Of a stretch of DNA of 14,502 nucleotides, positions 1 through 6,754 are shown piece by piece. The stretch comes from Gemmatimonadota bacterium (GTDB taxonomy: Bacteria; Gemmatimonadota; Gemmatimonadetes; Gemmatimonadales; GWC2-71-9). Every line of letters begins with the position of its first letter. Position 1 is the stretch's first letter. The position numbers and the translations under genes were made by a program. The notes under the pieces were generated by a model that saw only the letters and a program-made list of their open reading frames with translations, did not search any database and was not told the origin of the DNA. The stretch is from NCBI GenBank assembly GCA_016880225.1, contig JAEHDT010000258.1, forward strand, positions 1-14,502, given 5' to 3'.

Positions 1-1
1 G

Positions 2-1129
2 GGCGAAGATGTGGTCGAGCTGTCGACGCACGGCGGGTTGGTGGTGCCGGCGGCGGCGGTCGCTGCACTCATGGCGGCGGGGGCGCGGCCGGCGGCGCCG
101 GGCGAGTTCACGCGCCGGGCGGTGTTGAACGGCAAGCTCGACCTGCTGCAGGCGGAGGCGACCGCCGACTTGATCGACGCGGGCGCGCCCGCCCAGGCGC
201 GCCGGGCGCTGCACCAGCTCGACCGTGGGCTGTCGCACCGGCTCGACCACCTGCGGGCCGGGCTGCTCGAGCTCGAGGCGCTGATCGCCTACGACATCGA
301 CTTTCCGGAGGAGGACGAGGGCCCGGTGGCCGCGGAACGAGTGGAGCGGGCCTGGCGCGCGGCGCGCGACAGCCTGGCGCGGCTGCTCGAGACGGCGCCA
401 GAGGGCGAGCGGCTGCGCGAAGGAGCGCTGCTCGTGATCGCCGGCCGCCCGAACGCGGGCAAGTCGTCGCTCTTCAACGCGCTGCTCGGCACGGAGCGCG
501 CCATTGTGACCGAGGTCCCCGGCACGACACGGGACGCTATCGAGGCGCACGCCGTGCTCGAGGGATTTCCCTTTCGCCTGGTGGACACGGCGGGGCTACG
601 GGAGAGCGACGACCGCGTCGAGCGGCTGGGGATCGAGGTGGCGCGCAAGTATCTCGCCGCGGCGGATCTCGTGTTGTTCTGCGAGGAAGGGGCAGCGGGC
701 GGGGAGCGCTACCTGCGCGAGCGAGACCAGTTCTTGAGGCAGCTGGCCGCCCCTGTCGTGGTCGTCGAGACAAAGATCGACGTTGCGGACCGCCTGACCG
801 CCCGACCGCCCGACCGGCTCCGTGTCTCCGTGGTGACGGGCGAGGGCCTCGCCGAGCTCAAACACCGGCTCGCCGAAGGCGCGTTCGGTCGGCTGCTCGC
901 GGTGGGCGACGTGGAGCCGGTGGTGACGCGGGCGCGCCATCGGGCGGCGCTGGAACGGGCGCTCGCCGAGGTCGAGGCGTTTCACGTTGCGCGGGAGCGC
1001 GGTGTGGACGCCGCCGCGGCCGCGACGCACCTGCACGCGGCGGTCGGCGCGCTCGACGACCTGATCGGGGCGGTGACGTCTGACGACGTGCTGAACCGAG
1101 TATTCGCAACCTTCTGCGTAGGTAAGTAG
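2..1129 (+). CDS. mnmE: tRNA uridine-5-carboxymethylaminomethyl modification GTPase MnmE, 5'-truncated by window edge
   Basis: MnmE works with MnmG to install the (carboxymethyl)aminomethyl group on wobble U34 of some tRNAs. It has an N-terminal folate-binding domain, a helical domain and an inserted G domain. The reading frame is open from the first bases and begins with GEDVVE, an internal MnmE motif, so about 75-80 N-terminal residues lie outside the window; the GTG at 11 is not a real start. About 375 residues remain. The G domain shows GRPNAGKSS (P loop, about 145 residues in), GTTRD (G2), DTAGLRE (G3), TKID at the G4 position where MnmE usually has NKxD, and a TGEG near G5. The protein ends in FCVGK, the conserved C-terminal motif with the functional cysteine, so the 3' end is intact. 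The gene is a housekeeping neighbour rather than part of the methylotrophy locus. Identity is very secure; the Asn-to-Thr change in G4 is seen in other GTPases and need not impair function. Confidence 0.97.
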   Translation, partial: GEDVVELSTHGGLVVPAAAVAALMAAGARPAAPGEFTRRAVLNGKLDLLQAEATADLIDAGAPAQARRALHQLDRGLSHRLDHLRAGLLELEALIAYDIDFPEEDEGPVAAERVERAWRAARDSLARLLETAPEGERLREGALLVIAGRPNAGKSSLFNALLGTERAIVTEVPGTTRDAIEAHAVLEGFPFRLVDTAGLRESDDRVERLGIEVARKYLAAADLVLFCEEGAAGGERYLRERDQFLRQLAAPVVVVETKIDVADRLTARPPDRLRVSVVTGEGLAELKHRLAEGAFGRLLAVGDVEPVVTRARHRAALERALAEVEAFHVARERGVDAAAAATHLHAAVGALDDLIGAVTSDDVLNRVFATFCVGK

Positions 1130-1138
1130 CTTTCCCTC

Positions 1139-1681
1139 ATGGACCCGCAAGCGTCAGCGGCTGCTCCGATGCGCTCGCCCGAGCGTTGGCTCGCGCTGCT
1201 GCGGATCGCGGTCGGCGTGTGGTTCGCGAAGGCGATCTTCACGAAGCTCGGCATCACGCTGGCGTGGGGCTTCCTCCCGGTCCCCACCGCGTCGGAGCGG
1301 TGGGTCCACGTCATGCCGATCCTCGTCGGCAAGTACTCCGAGGGGAATCCCGTCGGGTTCTTCCGGGACTTCATGCAGAGCACCGTCCTCGCACACCCGC
1401 ACCTGTTCGCCCAGCTCACGGCATACGGCGAGGCCGCCGTGGGCTTGGGTCTGGTGCTCGGCTGCCTCACGACGCTCGCCTCGGGGATCGGCCTGTTCCT
1501 GGTGCTGAACTACGGCCTGGCGGTGCAGTGGCAGGGGTCGGCGCACCAGGGCTTCCACTACATGCTGATCAGCACACTGGTGGTGCTGCTCGCGACGCGG
1601 GCGGGCCGGGTGTGGGGAGTCGACGGCTGGGTGCGCGCGCACCGGCCCGGCTGGTGGCTCGCGCGGGTGCCGCTCGGCTAG
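1139..1681 (+). CDS. DoxX-family integral membrane protein
   Basis: This is a 180-residue membrane protein resembling the DoxX family, whose founding member is a subunit of an archaeal thiosulfate:quinone oxidoreductase; most bacterial members have no known function. Hydrophobic stretches lie near residues 17-33 (with the DoxX-like ALLRIAVGVWFAKAIFTKLG), 98-130 (probably two spans) and 141-153, giving about four membrane segments. A loop at about 45-95 contains many aromatic residues and probably faces the periplasm. The ATG at 1139 lies 9 nt after the mnmE stop, with only a weak purine stretch upstream. The ATG at 1169 (MRSPERW) is an alternative start that loses ten non-conserved residues. 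The gene is probably cotranscribed with mnmE. Its TAG stop overlaps the stop of the convergent YVTN gene. Family membership is likely; function is unknown. Confidence 0.8.
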   Translation: MDPQASAAAPMRSPERWLALLRIAVGVWFAKAIFTKLGITLAWGFLPVPTASERWVHVMPILVGKYSEGNPVGFFRDFMQSTVLAHPHLFAQLTAYGEAAVGLGLVLGCLTTLASGIGLFLVLNYGLAVQWQGSAHQGFHYMLISTLVVLLATRAGRVWGVDGWVRAHRPGWWLARVPLG

Positions 1682-2655
1682 GGGAGATACAGCAGGTCGT
1701 TCGGCCGCTCCCCCACCGGGATGGTCGCCACGACCTTGCGGGTCTTCGTATCGATCACCGAGACCTGATCGGACCTCCCGTCCGCCGTGTAGAGGCGGCG
1801 CCCGTCCGGCGACAGGGCGATCCCCCAGGGCCGGCGACCCACCGCAATCGAATCGATCACCGTCTGACGGGCCACGTCCACGATGCTGACGCTCGCGCCG
1901 GCGCCCTCCGTGACATAGGCGAGCCGCCCGTCGGGCGAGAAGGCGATGCGGACCGGCTTTGTCTTGCCGTCGCGGATCGGGAACTGCGCGAGCACGCTGT
2001 CCGTGGCCACATCGATGACGGTGACGTTGCCCCCCGCCTCGGCGGACACCCAGGCGCGGGCTCCGTCCGGCGTGAACGCCACGGTGCGGGGATTGTTCCC
2101 GACCTGCAGCGTGTGCAGCAGGGCCCCCGTCTTGGCGTCGAGGACGGAGACGGTGTTGTTCGTCTCCGCCGTGACGTACAGCTTCGCGCCGTCGCGCGTC
2201 AGGCCGATGCCCTCGGGCTCGACGCCGACGGGAGTCGAGAACAGCGTGCGGCCGGTCGCAAGCTCGATGGCGGAGGCGTGGGCGATCTCCTCGTTCGACA
2301 CGTACGCGACCTTGCCGTCGGGGCTGAGCACCACGAGCTCGGGATCACGGTTGGCCGGGACCGTCCTCGTCATGTTGCCGGTTCCGACGTCCACCACGCC
2401 CAGGGCGTCGTCCTGCCCCAGGGCGACGTATAAAGTGCGCCGGTCCGGGCTCGCCGCCATGCCCCGCGGCCGCTTGCCCACCGGGATGGTCGCGAGCACG
2501 CTGTTGGTGCGCGGCGACACGACGGAGATCGTGTTGGGTATCTCGTTGGACACGTAGAGCAGGGGCTCGCGCGAGCCCCCCCGGGCGAGGGCGGAGGCGA
2601 AGAGCAGGGGCGCGGCGAGGGCGGCGGCGCGCCACCGGAGGGTCATGAGCGTCAT
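1678..2655 (-). CDS. Secreted YVTN-repeat beta-propeller protein (PQQ-dehydrogenase-associated type)
   Basis: This 325-residue protein has a short signal-like N-terminus (residues about 6-26, RAAALAAPLLFASALA), then YVTN-type repeats to the end. The blades recur about every 40 residues: LYVSNEIPNTISVVS, YVALGQDDALGVVDV, AYVSNEE, LYVTAETNNTVSVLD, WVSAEAGGNVTVID, AYVTEGAGASVSIVD and LYTADGRSDQVSVID, each followed by a PxGxxPxG or SPDG turn. Seven blades form a closed propeller. The length and context match the family described as PQQ-dependent catabolism-associated beta-propeller proteins, found beside PQQ alcohol dehydrogenases. It is the last gene of the xoxF operon, starting 13 nt after the pentapeptide gene stop. 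Two ATGs (2655 and 2646) are possible and neither has a clear ribosome site; the first is used. A scaffold, sensor or binding role in the periplasm is inference; no catalytic motif is visible. Confidence 0.85.
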   Translation of the reverse strand: MTLMTLRWRAAALAAPLLFASALARGGSREPLLYVSNEIPNTISVVSPRTNSVLATIPVGKRPRGMAASPDRRTLYVALGQDDALGVVDVGTGNMTRTVPANRDPELVVLSPDGKVAYVSNEEIAHASAIELATGRTLFSTPVGVEPEGIGLTRDGAKLYVTAETNNTVSVLDAKTGALLHTLQVGNNPRTVAFTPDGARAWVSAEAGGNVTVIDVATDSVLAQFPIRDGKTKPVRIAFSPDGRLAYVTEGAGASVSIVDVARQTVIDSIAVGRRPWGIALSPDGRRLYTADGRSDQVSVIDTKTRKVVATIPVGERPNDLLYLP

Positions 2656-2668
2656 GGGACCGTCCCGG

Positions 2669-3424
2669 TCAGTCGTGAAAGACCGCTTGATCGACGTGCA
2701 GCGCCTGGTCGAGCCCGCGGATGCGGTCGCGCCCCCGGACGTCCTTCAGAATCGTGCCCGTCAGGTCGGCCCCGGTCACGTTGGCGTCCGTCAAGTCGGC
2801 GCCCGTCAGATCCGCTCTGATGAGCAGCACCTTCTGCAGGTTGGCGCCGGTGAAGTCCGCGCCACTGAAATCCACGCCGGTGGCGTCGACCCGCATGATA
2901 CCCATCGACTGATTCCCTGGGTCCACACCCAGATCGGCCTTGACGAATCGGGCGCGCGGCGCTTTGGCGTTGCCCATCGGCCCGATGAGCCGGGCGCCGG
3001 AGAGATCAGCGTCGGAGAGATCGGCGCCTTCGAGGATGATCGCGAACAGGCTCGCGTCGCGCAGCACGGCGTGCCGCAGGTCCACCCGATAAGCAACCGC
3101 GACGTTGAGATTCGCATCGGTGAAGGTCGCCTCGGGGGCGACCGCGTCCGTGAGCGTGACGGAGAACAGTCCCGCCCCCGTGAAATTGGTGCCCACCAAC
3201 CGCGCCTTCGTGAGGTTGGCGCGCTTGAAGTCGACGCCCGAGAGGTCGAGCCCGGACAGGTCTTTCGCGCTAAAGTCCGCTGGGTGCTCCGCGCTGGCCC
3301 CTGCGAGCGCGGCGAGCACCTGGCTCCTGGTGAGGCGCTCTTGGGCGCACAGCGGCCCGGGGGTGGCGCTCGCCATTACGAAGGCGAGGACCACCCCCGC
3401 TGCCGTGCCGTTGCAGCCGATCAC
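2669..3424 (-). CDS. Secreted pentapeptide-repeat protein of the xoxF operon
   Basis: This 251-residue protein carries an apparent signal peptide (residues 1-28, with the hydrophobic stretch AAGVVLAFVMASA before CAQ) followed by a short helical region. Runs of A(D/N)LxX pentapeptides then appear at about 48-145 and 180-227, such as DLSGLDLSGVDF, ANLTKARL, ADLSDADLSGARL and ADLTGADLTDANVTGADL. Such repeats fold as a right-handed quadrilateral beta helix. Between the two runs lies a non-repeat insert (about 146-180, with NQSMGIMR). The GTG at 3424 is chosen because it overlaps the upstream stop as GTGA and places the signal peptide exactly at the N-terminus; a longer frame up to 3547 would run deep inside the upstream gene. 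The overlap suggests translational coupling to the XoxJ/cytochrome fusion. Pentapeptide proteins have varied roles (gyrase protection, scaffolding); export and this context argue for a structural or adaptor role near methanol dehydrogenase. Function is not known. Confidence 0.85.
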   Translation of the reverse strand: MIGCNGTAAGVVLAFVMASATPGPLCAQERLTRSQVLAALAGASAEHPADFSAKDLSGLDLSGVDFKRANLTKARLVGTNFTGAGLFSVTLTDAVAPEATFTDANLNVAVAYRVDLRHAVLRDASLFAIILEGADLSDADLSGARLIGPMGNAKAPRARFVKADLGVDPGNQSMGIMRVDATGVDFSGADFTGANLQKVLLIRADLTGADLTDANVTGADLTGTILKDVRGRDRIRGLDQALHVDQAVFHD

Positions 3425-4665
3425 TGACTCTTGGTCTGTAGGTCGGATAGCCGGTGCGGCCGCCCCGGCTTCAACCAGCCGTCGCTCCGCGCCTTGACGT
3501 ACATGTAGAGCTCTTGGATCGCGGTCGTGTCGAGCATGACGTTCCACGCCGGCATCCCCTTGGCGAGGCGGCCGGTCAGCGCGACAAACACGAACGAGTC
3601 ACGCGGGAACGCCTTGCCGGCCGGGCTCAGCGACCAGCGCAGGTCAATGGCGAGCGGGTTGATGCACGTCGGTGTGCACAGCGCATCCTCGCCGTGGCAG
3701 CGGAAGCAGTACACGTGGAACCACTTCCACCCCTGGTAGACCGAGTCCGTCACCAGCAGGCTGTCGGTCACGCTGTCCCGCACCGGCGTCGCCGCGCGTG
3801 CGGGCACCGGCGCGGCGGCTGGCGCCGGGGCGGCGCCCGTCACTGGGCGCATCTCGATCACCGGCACGTTGTACTCCTGGAGGACCCGCAGGATGTCGCC
3901 GTGCCTGCGGTCGATCACCGAGTCGAGCTGCGCCTTGAGCTCCTTGTCGCGGTGCCGCACGGCCATGGCCATGTCGAATGCGAACGGCATCCCCGAGACG
4001 GGGTCCGAGTCGGGGAGCGCGGTCATGGTGAGCGCCACCGGCGCGTGCTTCACCCAGTAGCCCGCCAGCGGTCCCCACACGATGGCGACGTCGATCGAGT
4101 CCTTGGCCACCGCGTTGACGATGTCCTCCGGATGATCGGCTTTCGGGTCGGGATTCAGGAAATTTCCGAACCCCACCAGGCCGACGATCCCGCGGGCACT
4201 GAGCGCGTGCGCTGGGGGCGTATTGGTGTAGTCGTAGCCGATCATGTTCACGCCGATCTTCAGATGCTTCAAGATCGTGTCGTCCAGCGAGCGCAATTGC
4301 AGCCCGCGATCGGCGCGGTACACGAAGTAGTAGGTGGAGCGGTAGTACGGCTTGGTGGTCGCCACCGGGTCGAGGCCGACCGGCGCCTGCATCATGACGT
4401 CGCAGAAGCCGCCCAGGATCGAGTTGCGGAGCACGCCGCGGCGGCTGGGCCACCAGTAGTTCACCACGGAGGCCTTCAGGTCGCCTGCGACGAGGTGGGC
4501 GATCTTGTTCTCGAAGCCTTCTTCCTGGCTGTTGGAGAAGGGCATGTCGTACGGGTCGACACAGACCCGCAACTCCGAAACCGGCCCGCGCGGCGCGCTG
4601 GCCATGAGCGCAGCGGCGACGCCGACGAGCAGCGCGCCCGTGAGCTTGACTCCGGTGTGATGCAT
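3421..4665 (-). CDS. xoxGJ: XoxJ-like periplasmic binding protein fused to a C-terminal cytochrome c domain (XoxG-like)
   Basis: In XoxF systems, XoxG is the cytochrome c that accepts electrons and XoxJ is a periplasmic solute-binding-like protein that appears to help activate the dehydrogenase. Here both are in one 414-residue chain. A signal peptide occupies residues about 1-25. The XoxJ-like domain (about 30-272) shows ELRVCVDPYDMPFSN, WWPSRRGVLRNSI, GGFCDVMM and TTKPYYRSTYYFVY, typical of quinoprotein-dehydrogenase-associated binding proteins. An Ala/Pro-rich linker (about 277-296) leads to the cytochrome domain (about 305-395), with one heme site CFRCH (C320, C323, H324) and GMPAW, whose M371 is the likely sixth heme ligand. 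A second cysteine pair, C330 and C334, follows the heme motif. The ATG at 4665 has AGGGAG four bases upstream and begins the signal peptide; a frame extension to 4746 is rejected. The gene lies 130 nt downstream of xoxF and overlaps the pentapeptide gene by 4 nt. I recall a similar fusion in Methylomirabilis, but this was not checked. Confidence 0.9.
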   Translation of the reverse strand: MHHTGVKLTGALLVGVAAALMASAPRGPVSELRVCVDPYDMPFSNSQEEGFENKIAHLVAGDLKASVVNYWWPSRRGVLRNSILGGFCDVMMQAPVGLDPVATTKPYYRSTYYFVYRADRGLQLRSLDDTILKHLKIGVNMIGYDYTNTPPAHALSARGIVGLVGFGNFLNPDPKADHPEDIVNAVAKDSIDVAIVWGPLAGYWVKHAPVALTMTALPDSDPVSGMPFAFDMAMAVRHRDKELKAQLDSVIDRRHGDILRVLQEYNVPVIEMRPVTGAAPAPAAAPVPARAATPVRDSVTDSLLVTDSVYQGWKWFHVYCFRCHGEDALCTPTCINPLAIDLRWSLSPAGKAFPRDSFVFVALTGRLAKGMPAWNVMLDTTAIQELYMYVKARSDGWLKPGRPHRLSDLQTKSQ

Positions 4666-4714
4666 AGCACTCCCTGCGGATCCGCCAGAAGGTGAACGCA
4701 GCGTCGCGATACTA

Positions 4715-4752
4715 CACCCGGTGCCGGAACAGGTTCGCCCCGGCACCGGGTG
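4715..4752 (-). repeat. 13-bp perfect inverted repeat (RNA hairpin) between xoxF and the XoxJ/cytochrome gene
   Basis: Bases 4715-4727 (cacccggtgccgg) and 4740-4752 (ccggcaccgggtg) are exact reverse complements separated by a 12-nt loop. In the minus-strand transcript this gives a very stable GC-rich hairpin about 50 nt after the xoxF stop and 50 nt before the next start. No T run follows on either strand, so a classical intrinsic terminator is doubtful. An mRNA-stabilising or partial-termination element that raises xoxF above its partner genes is a reasonable inference. Confidence 0.75.
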
Positions 4753-4759
4753 GTCTGCG

Positions 4760-4799
4760 TACTGCCTAGTGCAACTTCGTGTTACGCGCTACTGCCTAG
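4760..4799 (-). repeat. Direct 10-bp duplication tactgcctag around the xoxF stop
   Basis: The decamer tactgcctag occurs at 4760-4769 and again at 4790-4799, exactly 30 bp apart. The second copy contains the xoxF TAG stop (4796-4798). The two copies may be a relic of a small tandem duplication at the gene's 3' end, or chance. No function is claimed. Confidence 0.5.
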
Positions 4800-6565
4800 A
4801 GCCCGAACACCATCAGCGTGCCGCCGGCGTTCGACATGTTGGTGTAGTCGCTGAACGCACCGATCGCGCCCAGCGCCGCCGTCGGATCTTCCGTGCCGAT
4901 ACCGAGCGCCACACCAGCGCCGGCCCAGCCGCCGATCCCCGAGAGCACCGCGACGTACTGCTTGCCGTCGGGTCCGAGGTACGTCATCGGGTTGCCGATG
5001 ATGCCGGAAGGCGTCTTGAACTTCCACAGCAGCGTGCCGGTCCTGGCGTCAACCGCCTTGAGCCAGCCTTCCATCGTGCCGTAGAACACGATACCCGAGG
5101 CCGTGGCGAGCGCGCCGCCGTAGGCCGCCAGGTTCTCCTTCACTTCCCACTTCTTGGTCCCGGTCGAGGGGTCCCACGCGACGAACGCGCCGCGGTTGCC
5201 GCCCGGACCCGGGAACATGCGCACGATCGCGCCGACGTACGGCTGACCGGCCGAGTACTTCACTTCCACGCCCTCGTAGTCCATGCAGATGTTGTTCGTC
5301 GGGACGTAGAACCAGCCGGTTTGCGGCGAGTACGCGGCGGGCTGCTGATCCTTGAAGCCGATGGCGGCGGGGCAGATGCCCTCGGTGTTCTTCTTCGAGG
5401 TCGTCCCGTACTGCGGATTGCGGACCGGGACACCCGTCGTGAGATCGATCTTCGAGGCCCAGTTCGGCGTCTGGGCGAATGGCTCGGCGACCAGCACCTT
5501 GCCGTTCGTCCGGTCGAGCACGTAGCCGAAGCCGTTCCGGTCGAAGTGCGCCAGGGCCTTGGTGGGCTTGCCCTTGATGCTCGCATCGAACAGGATCATC
5601 TCGTTGATGCCATCGTAGTCCCACTCGTCGTGCGGCGTCATCTGGTACGCCCACTTCACTTCCCCGTTGTCGGGGTTGCGGGCCCAAATGGTCATCGACC
5701 ACTTGTTGTCGCCGGGGCGCTGATCGGGGTTCCACGTGCCCGGGTTCCCCGACCCGTAATAGAAGAGGTTCAGCTGCGGATCGTAGGAGTACCAACCCCA
5801 CGTGGTGCCGCCGCCGCGCTGCCACTCGTCGCCCTGCCACGTCGTGACGCCGAGATCCTTGCCGCGCATCGACGGGTAGTTGGGATTCGCGTCGCCGACG
5901 ATCTTCACTTCGGCGTCCGGGCCCGTCGAATAGCCGCGCCACAGCTCCTTGCCGGTATTCACGTCGTACGCCGTCACACGGCCGCGCACGCCGAACTCAC
6001 CGCCCGAGATACCCGCGATCACGATGTCCTTGATCACGATGGGGGCGTTCGTCATGGTGGAGCCCTGCTTGTAGTCGGCGTTCGGCACGCGCCACACCTG
6101 CTTGCCCGTCTTCGCGTCCAGGGCGAGCAGATCGCCTGCGAGCAGCTCGATGAACAGTCTGTTGGTCCCCGCATGGTAGGCGAGGCCGCGGTTCACCAGA
6201 TCGCAGCACGCGATCGGCTTCGCCTCGGCCGGCTGACTGGGGACGTGCTTCCAGATCATCGGTGCGCCTTCCTTCGTCAGGTCGAGGGCGTACACGATGT
6301 TCGGGAACGCGCTGTGAACGTACATCACGTTGCCGATCACGAGCGGGTTCCCCTCATGGCCGTTGAGAACACCCGTGGAGAACGTCCACGCGGCCTTGAG
6401 GCGACCGACATTCGCCTTGTTGATCTGAGTGAGCGGACTGTACCGCTGCTGGTCGGGAGTCCGACCCGGCATCGTCCACTCGCCCGGATTCTGGGCGACG
6501 GCGGACGCCGTGACGAGCATCAGGCTCGTCGCGAGTCCACCGGACCACAGTTTGAAGCGGTTCAT
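4796..6565 (-). CDS. xoxF: Lanthanide-dependent PQQ methanol dehydrogenase XoxF
   Basis: XoxF oxidises methanol to formaldehyde (or formate) in the periplasm using PQQ and a rare-earth ion, passing electrons to a cytochrome c. The 589-residue protein has a signal peptide (about 1-25, ending ASAVAQ) and the quinoprotein eight-bladed propeller fold with W-rich repeats. Key residues visible: vicinal cysteines C120-C121, E190 (in GGEFGVRG), N274 (in GSGNPGTWN), and W315-D316-Y317-D318 in TPHDEWDYDG. D316 is the expected catalytic aspartate and D318 the extra metal-ligand aspartate that marks lanthanide enzymes; calcium MxaF has alanine there. The ATG at 6565 is chosen because GAGGT lies five bases upstream and the signal peptide begins there; in-frame ATGs at 6577 and 6616 are weaker. 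It is the first gene of a four-gene operon with its own promoter. No mxaI-like small subunit gene, lanmodulin or PQQ synthesis gene is in the window. Identity as a XoxF-type enzyme is very secure; the exact clade is not assigned. Confidence 0.96.
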   Translation of the reverse strand: MNRFKLWSGGLATSLMLVTASAVAQNPGEWTMPGRTPDQQRYSPLTQINKANVGRLKAAWTFSTGVLNGHEGNPLVIGNVMYVHSAFPNIVYALDLTKEGAPMIWKHVPSQPAEAKPIACCDLVNRGLAYHAGTNRLFIELLAGDLLALDAKTGKQVWRVPNADYKQGSTMTNAPIVIKDIVIAGISGGEFGVRGRVTAYDVNTGKELWRGYSTGPDAEVKIVGDANPNYPSMRGKDLGVTTWQGDEWQRGGGTTWGWYSYDPQLNLFYYGSGNPGTWNPDQRPGDNKWSMTIWARNPDNGEVKWAYQMTPHDEWDYDGINEMILFDASIKGKPTKALAHFDRNGFGYVLDRTNGKVLVAEPFAQTPNWASKIDLTTGVPVRNPQYGTTSKKNTEGICPAAIGFKDQQPAAYSPQTGWFYVPTNNICMDYEGVEVKYSAGQPYVGAIVRMFPGPGGNRGAFVAWDPSTGTKKWEVKENLAAYGGALATASGIVFYGTMEGWLKAVDARTGTLLWKFKTPSGIIGNPMTYLGPDGKQYVAVLSGIGGWAGAGVALGIGTEDPTAALGAIGAFSDYTNMSNAGGTLMVFGL

Positions 6566-6719
6566 AGCTGACCTCATGTTGAGGATGAGGGTGTGAAAAA
6601 CGGCCCACGCGAACATTTGCCTGCGAGACGTTTGGCACCTCCCGTCACACCGGGGGGCCGCGTTCCCGACAGGCGACAGCCATCGTCTTTGCTACCTCCG
6701 TCTGGGACTGCTGCCAGGG
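6566..6719 (-). promoter_or_regulatory. xoxF 5' leader with hairpin and possible 12-residue leader ORF
   Basis: If transcription starts near 6719, the leader is about 154 nt. It holds two strong ribosome-site-like sequences not positioned for xoxF: GGAGGT at 6699-6694, ten bases before an ATG (6683) opening a 12-codon ORF (MAVACRERGPPV, stop at 6645), and GGGAGGT at 6643-6637. The second lies in a bulged GC hairpin at 6659-6634. This could be a structured regulatory leader or a leader peptide. I do not recognise any known riboswitch in it, and it may simply be an unstructured UTR. Confidence 0.4.
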
Positions 6720-6725
6720 ATAGTG

Positions 6726-6754
6726 GTTATATCCCCTGTTTGAGCGACTGTCAA
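6726..6754 (-). promoter_or_regulatory. xoxF: Sigma-70-type promoter of the xoxF operon
   Basis: On the minus strand TTGACA (6754-6749) is followed after exactly 17 bp by TATAAC (6731-6726), near-consensus for the housekeeping sigma factor. The stretch is also AT-richer than its surroundings. The predicted start is near 6719. It faces xoxF and lies directly after the end of the RFAP synthase gene, so xoxF can be transcribed independently of the cofactor operon upstream. Confidence 0.75.

Noticed and set aside
1186..2433. Open frame of 415 codons on the plus strand crossing the DoxX and YVTN genes
   Set aside because: It overlaps two supported genes in other frames and has an Arg/Gly-rich composition typical of GC-driven shadow frames.
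3425..3547. Longer N-terminus for the pentapeptide protein
   Set aside because: The extension lies inside the upstream cytochrome domain, and the signal peptide begins exactly at the GTG overlapping the upstream stop.
3454..4695. Open frame of 413 codons on the plus strand, antisense to the XoxJ/cytochrome fusion
   Set aside because: Low-complexity Arg/His/Val composition, no family match, and complete overlap with a well-supported gene.
4796..6565. Calcium-dependent MxaF methanol dehydrogenase
   Set aside because: The DYD motif (D316, D318) has the extra aspartate of lanthanide enzymes, and no mxaI-like gene is in the window.
4721..6571. Open frame of 616 codons on the plus strand, antisense to xoxF
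   Set aside because: It is Arg/His/Val-rich with no recognisable motif and mirrors the codon structure of xoxF in a high-GC genome; xoxF itself is unambiguous.
6614..6616. Upstream ATG for xoxF giving a 17-residue longer protein
   Set aside because: It would put a non-basic hydrophobic extension before a good signal peptide; the ATG at 6565 has GAGGT at ideal spacing.
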